This document shows, one piece after another, positions 58,995 through 64,000 of a DNA stretch of 64,000 bases. The DNA lies in the NCBI GenBank assembly GCA_003996215.1, contig QJPP01007239.1, positions 248,001-312,000 of the forward strand, given 5' to 3'. Under the pieces are notes generated by a model. That model was not told where the DNA came from. It saw nothing but the letters and a program-made list of their open reading frames with translations, and did not search any database. This DNA is from Jaltomata sinuosa (Eukaryota > Streptophyta > Magnoliopsida > Solanales > Solanaceae). A program made the translations under genes and the position numbers. How positions within the stretch are numbered: the stretch's first letter is position 1; each line of letters opens with the position of its first letter.

Positions 58995-61900
58995 ATGGCA
59001 GACAAGCCTAGCAGAGCACTGGTATTATATGGTGATGGATTAGCCCGATCCATTGACCCGTCTCATACCCACCTCCATTCTTTTGCTTCTCGAGCTTGCT
59101 GTGGCTTCTTGTCTCTTCCTCATTCTCCTTCTTCAGGTCTTTTTCTGATTCTTTTTACTTTTTTTAATCACAAAATTGTTTCTTTTTGATAAATTTTATG
59201 TGGGGTTGTGCTTTTTTTCATCTTTAATCCTTGAGTTTATGGAAATTGCATGCTTTTTAGTAAAAATCAGTTTGCATATGCAATAATTTGGATAGTTTGC
59301 CTCCTTCAGGTCCTTTTTCTGATTTTTTTACCCTTTTTAAATCCCAAAAAATAGTTTTTTTTTGATAATTTTTATCTGGGGTTATGCTATTTTTTTCATA
59401 TTTAATCCTTGAGTTTGTTGAAATTGCATGCTTTTTAGTAGAAATCAGTTTGCATATGCAATAATTTGGATAGTTTGATGTGGCTTCTCGTTTCTTCTTC
59501 ACTCTCCTCCTTCAGCCCTTTTTCTGATTTTTTACCATTTTTTTGGATAACCGTTAGGTCCAGGCCAGCTTGCCCGCATCTAGACTAATTCCACGGATAC
59601 CAGCCAATTTTTATCTTTTTTATTGTACCATTTTTAATCCCATAATTGTTTCTTTTGATAAATTTTATGTTGGTTATGATGTTTTTTAATCCTTGAGTTC
59701 GTAGAAATTGCATGTTTTGAATAGAAATCAGTTTGCATTGGCAAGAATATTTTTGAAAATACTGAAGACATCCATGTTGAAGGAGAGCCTTGGCCTAACT
59801 AGTAAAGTTGTTCAAGCTGTGGAAACAGCCTTTGAAGAAATGCCGGGTAAGACTGTGTACAATAGACCCTTGTGTGCCGTTTCACGGATCCCACGCATAA
59901 TGTGTAACAAACCAAATAGGAGAGCCCAAACCAAAAGACTAGTCTAATAGGTGGGAGAACCCATTTAGCTTATAAAGCCATTGACATTTCTCTATTTATC
60001 CAATGAGGGACAATTGGTTCATAACATAACGAGAGCTTAGTGCACCGGGCTGCCCACCGAAAACATCCATGTTACACTTACATCTTGTCCAACTTTTGTT
60101 AAGGAGTCTTTTTCTAGTTTTGATTATAGACTTGTACGTTAGTTCAGGAATTTACTTTGTTTTGGTGTGTGTGGGTGGGGGGGGGGGGGGGGGGTTAAAT
60201 CTCAAGATCGTTTCTTTTTGATAATTTATACCTTGGTTTATGCTCTTTTTCATCTTTAATCTTGGAGTTTGTTGAAATTGCATGTTTTTGAAAAGCTTTT
60301 AATCCATTTGCATATGCAAGATTTTGTTTTTTGATAATGAATACTAGATGCATATCTAAATAGCATGTAATATTCTGTGCTTTGAGTTAGTAAGTCAATT
60401 AATCTCGTACCAATAGAAAAAAGTCCACTAATCTCGTTTTGGTGATAGTTAAATATCTTTGAGATTAGTTTTTGTTGTTACTGGTACATTGTACTGGTGT
60501 CTGTGAGGAGTCCTTTTAGTCTAGTTAGAAAAATTTAGAGAACCTATAGATTAGAACCCCTAATTTGTGTTGAAAGACGAATATATTAGTATTGGAATGA
60601 AATGGACCGAAAGGAATGGAATAGATGCACTGCATTCATCTGGTTGACCCAGTTTGATTGCACGAATATACTGTGCATTGAGTTTGTAAGATCATTTATT
60701 GTGTTTGATCTTGTTTAGTTATCGTTAAATTTATCTGCGAGGTTGGTAATGTCAGAATCAATAACACTGAAAGACAATCATATCTGACATTTTTGGCTTT
60801 CTAATTATGAAACATCCCCCGACCCAACTCCAAAAGAGCCAAAAGTTGCACCTTTCATCTCTATGGTTCAAACCTTTTATGTGTATCATATCAAACTGGT
60901 AGAGCATTTCCAAGACTTGCTAAGAGAACCCTTGTAATGTTCTTCATTTGCACTGTTATGGAAGCCAAGCAGCCACTTATAGAAATCAAAGAGTCATCAA
61001 GGCAGTTGACTACAAGGAGCTGATGCACCGTCTTTTTTCAACCACCAGGAGAATGAAATTGTTATTCGTGGAGGACATAGTCATAGACATCCTAGACGAC
61101 CGAGCACTTGAGAACAAAAGTATATTGTGTAACTGGATAGGAGGTCGTTATGGCTTCTTGATCACTTCTATGAGATAGCTGACATATATCCTTCCTACAC
61201 CCACTTACCCTCTACATAACAATAAGACTTCTCTAAAGAGTGGAATTTGACTAAGTGTTTCGTTCCTCTAGGTTCATCATTCCTGAATATTGTTAGATAT
61301 CGTTGATGAAGTGTGCGATGCATCGTGGCCAATTAAAATTGAGGAGTTTTCCATCCCAAAATTCAACTCTATAGCTTGGTGCCTGTGATTTTTCTTGTTA
61401 TGCTATGCCTAGTTGTGGTTAGTGTTAGGTTGGATGACTTTACTCATAAGAAAGCATCACGATTTTTTCAAAATTAAAGAAAGTATTTTCCATGGCCAGT
61501 ACAAAGATTATGACTTTATAGTTCATGCTGGGAGTCTAATTACATTTTTCGTTCTTCTTATCTGTCATTTTCGAATTTACAAATGAGCATTAGATTGCAG
61601 AAACCGAGGATGCAAGAATTGTCAGAGAATTTGCTGAGCTAGTGGATGCAAGTGAAGCTTATCTTGCCCTGGTGAGATGCAATTACTCTGTTTGTAGTAA
61701 TTACTAAAAGACGTAAGTTTATTTCTTAGCTTAATTAACACATATTGTGCTAAAAATCTTTCCTTTCTGTTCTAAAGAATGGGGAAGAATCTTCTGAAAC
61801 TCAACCTGAGGAGAAGCATGTAGCAGCAACCATATCAGAGAGGTAGACTACTTCTGTTTTACATGTTGGACTTCCGTCGATATGATATTATTTACATTGT

Positions 61901-63443
61901 TGAAAAGGCCCTTTTTCAACAAATTCTCGTTCAGGTTTATGGGGATGAGAGCTGCTGTCATCACTGAAAATTTAAGACTGAAGAGTTTCTGCCATAAGCT
62001 TGGGTTCACTGTCGTTGAGCTCAATGAGGTAATTAGTAGCATTAATAACCAGGTTGATTCATCCGCCTTAGCCTCCGAATTGTTCAAGTTGCTGGGTTTT
62101 CAAGAAGGGAAGACCTTAGAGTCGAGCCAATTTGATTTGGTTATTCTTCACATTGGAGCTGGTCAAACGACAAATTGCCTCAAGGACTTGGATCATGTCA
62201 ATCGGTTGGTTGGTAATTTGGTGCAAATGGCACATCCTGGAACGGAAGTAGGTTCTAGGTTGCACATGTCAGTTTTGTTGAGCTATGGTGCTGTTCGTGA
62301 GGCTGATGATTCCACGTTTTCTATTGTTGACAATAGACAAGAGAATAACTCTAAACTTTCTCTTATTTACCCTCGTCAAAGTTATACATTTAAAGAAGGA
62401 AAGCCACGACCGAATGTTAGGTAAGTGCAATTTGTCCACTTTCATTCTATATCATCCATGCATAATGGCGTCTGATGTATTCGTTAACAGGAAGCATTGC
62501 CCCATGTTAGTGGCCCAGTGGCAGAATGCTGTGACTCGGAAGGATATGGCAGAAGCATATTCATACAAGGATTTCAAAGAGGTATTCATGATTAAGAAGA
62601 GCTTAATGCTTTATACATCATACTTTCTTGGGGGTTTGCCTGGTTTTATTGAGCCATAATAAGTTCACTTTTTGAACGAAAAATTCTAGTTCGATAAATT
62701 GTGCCAAATTTGATGCTAAGTTTTGTTTCCTTGGTCAGTCTACTTGTGGGAAAATTACTTGGATAGTGATGTTGTCAACTTGTGAGTCTCAACTAATTTT
62801 GGGTTAAATACTTACAAGCTTAATATTTCTCTGTCTTTTCCTTTTCCAATCCCAAAAGAAGATTAGTTTCTGCAAATAATGGCACTGTTCGAGGTTTCTA
62901 GCTCAGAAATAGATATTTAGTGGCTCAGAATATATCGAACCCGTCAACAGGTTCCTTTCACTGCTCAGAAATGTGATGACACAACTAAGGAGAATGGCTC
63001 ATGCTCTTCTACACTCATGTTCCTTTTAAATACACTAGGCATCTTTAACACTTCAAATTTCTCCTAATTTTATTAGGTTGTGTAGATAGCCAGCAGAAAT
63101 GCAAGAACCTTTCGGTGTATCTTTTACAATGTGCAGAACTTGCATCATCTTCCAATAATTTGAGTGCCATTGTCAATTCCACTCTGATTTTTTAATTACT
63201 CGGTAGTATTCTTGATTTTGCACTTGATCTCTACTCTGTGTTTCTATTACCTAAAGGCTAAAACACCTTCAAAATTTACTGTTGTCACTAGAGTTATTGT
63301 CTGCTAACATGGATAGTTAAGATCTTAATATTTTGTTTTCTCAATCTTTCAACCAGCATAGCGCAAACCTTGTGATTCCAACAGATAGATTTCTACATGA
63401 AGTGGCATTCAAGGTTTGGAAGGCTCCAAAATACGGAGCATGA
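58995..63443 (+). CDS. Conserved plant protein of unknown function
   Basis: Six exons join in frame: 58995-59136, 61601-61671, 61778-61842, 61935-62420, 62491-62581 and 63357-63443 (313 aa), all GT/AG with matching phases. I do not recognise a named family. It starts MADKPSRALVLYGDGLARSI. The large exon holds an alternating hydrophobic region (GMRAAVITENLRLKSFCHKL, FDLVILHIGAGQTTN, LHMSVLLSYGA) suggestive of an alpha/beta fold. The end is conserved-looking (CPMLVAQWQNAVTRKDMAEA, TDRFLHEVAFKVWKAPKYGA). There is no signal peptide or membrane helix. Intron 1 (2.5 kb) holds a poly-G tract and SINE pieces. The ATG at 58995 gives the only long N-terminus. It is a well-formed, apparently functional gene. 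Confidence 0.82.
59260..59480. repeat. Two-copy tandem duplication, about 180-190 bp, in intron 1
   Basis: GTTTGCATATGCAATAATTT, TTTAATCCTTGAGTTT and AATTGCATGCTTTTTAGTA recur with a spacing of about 180 bp (59222-59290 and 59400-59478). A third, more diverged piece follows at 59690-59740 and a fourth near 60255. Confidence 0.7.
59548..59612 (-). mobile_element. SolS-like SINE 3' fragment
   Basis: GATAACCGTTAGGTCCAGGC, CAGCTTGCCCGCATCTAGAC and TAATTCCACGGATACC are the reverse complement of the 3' part of the 9655-9800 family. Confidence 0.55.
59779..60057 (+). mobile_element. Au-like SINE split by a second insertion
   Basis: GAGAGCCTTGGCCTAACTAG and TAAAGTTGTTCAAGC are the 5' end. Then come GTGGAAACAGCC, TGCCGGGTAAGACTGTGTAC and AATAGACCCTTGTG, and finally GAGAGCTTAGTGCACCGGGC at 60031-60050. 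The B-box stretch is missing, and about 130 bp of foreign sequence (from about 59900 to 60028) interrupts the 3' part. Confidence 0.65.
60177..60194. repeat. Poly-G tract
   Basis: An 18-base G run follows GTGTGTGTGGGT in intron 1 of the unknown gene. Homopolymer length may be imprecise. Confidence 0.9.
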
Positions 63444-63934
63444 GGTAGAAGCGCAGACATTCCAATATCCTGAATTCAGATATGTCATTTTGGACCTTTG
63501 TTCTGACAAAGGGGCTAGATCATCAGCAGAGACGTTTCTGATCGCCAGTAACTCCATATCCTTCCGGGAATAACTAGAACTAATAATCAGTCAACCCGAT
63601 TTTCATGGCAACTCTCTCGGTTGTCGTTTTTCACTTATTAGGTGTATAATGTACTCTCTTGGGTGACATAATCAGTCTAATTCTATTGTTTTTTCTTGAG
63701 ATATTGTGGTGAAGAAAGGCTCATGGTTCATATTGCATACTACATCTTGTTTTCTTCTGCCTTGGCCCTTGTGTAAGAAATGCTCTTCAATCTTGGATTT
63801 TCCTTTTGGCTTACAGAAGAAATACTACAAATCCTATTTTTTCCTGAAAACATACATCTTGTTGTCATGAGTTCAACGTGAAACTTGGAAAAGATTTTAA
63901 CTTATTTATTACTAGCAGTGTGAGCACCCAAGGG

Positions 63935-64000
63935 GGTGGCGCAGTGGTCAATGAAGTGTGCTAAACTTTAGAGACATGGTTCAAATCCCAGTCAAATACT
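63935..64000 (+). mobile_element. tRNA-derived SINE 5' end, cut by window end
   Basis: GGGGGTGGCGCAGTGGTCAA (A box GGCGCAGTGG) and GACATGGTTCAAATCCCAGT (B box GGTTCAAATCC) are spaced as in a tRNA promoter. The sequence stops at CAAATACT, where the SolS-like family body seen at 9655-9800 should continue (CACTAGGTGATT). It follows the unknown gene by about 490 bp. Confidence 0.75.

Noticed and set aside
63935..64000. tRNA gene at the window end
   Set aside because: The A and B boxes are present, but the flanks cannot form the tRNA cloverleaf stems, and the sequence matches a SINE head.

Overview
This is nuclear DNA from a flowering plant, almost certainly Solanaceae. All protein genes are intron-containing and plant-specific in type. 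The AT-rich intergenic DNA is full of the tRNA-derived SINE families typical of nightshades (TS-like with TTG-repeat tails, Au-like, and a SolS-like type), Stowaway-like and other MITEs, and degraded LINEs. I cannot decide the genus (Solanum, Nicotiana, Capsicum or other) from sequence alone. No bacterial-type system, CRISPR array, virus or gene cluster is visible.

Layout: (1) 199-4914 +, the 3' seven exons of an EPSIN1-like clathrin adaptor, whose 5' part lies outside the window. (2) 5966-10115 -, EARLY FLOWERING 3 (ELF3), convergent with EPSIN1, with all four coding exons present but the reading frame of exon 2 broken. (3) 10.1-15.8 kb, MITEs, SINE pieces, Helitron-like termini and an AT-rich tandem repeat. 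(4) 15787-21345 -, a seven-exon neprosin (DUF239) putative secreted peptidase. (5) 22.3-23.5 kb, a ~417-bp tandem repeat. (6) 24584-26522 +, a three-finger CCCH zinc-finger protein. (7) 27965-34234 +, a CXXC zinc-binding DUF866/CZIB-type protein with a 4-kb first intron made largely of tandem repeats. (8) 36399-37835 -, an intronless P-class PPR protein. (9) 39.5-46.2 kb, a satellite array of ~180-bp monomers with higher-order structure and an inverted end, followed by a second unrelated array (46.2-47.2 kb). (10) 47919-57818 -, NDUFS7 (complex I 20-kDa subunit), two exons split by a 9.3-kb intron full of dead LINEs, SINEs and a triplicated repeat. (11) 58995-63443 +, a six-exon conserved plant gene of unknown function. 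The window ends inside a SINE.

The genes do not form a pathway; they are ordinary single-copy eukaryotic loci. From memory, the Arabidopsis counterparts of EPSIN1 and NDUFS7 carry close locus numbers on chromosome 5, so part of the window may be ancient microsynteny. The points most worth checking are the broken ELF3 frame, the nine-monomer higher-order satellite with its inversion junction, the CZIB intron in which copies of the exon-1 splice donor are tandemly amplified, and several SINE/LINE insertions with clean target-site duplications. I found no convincing undescribed biological system.
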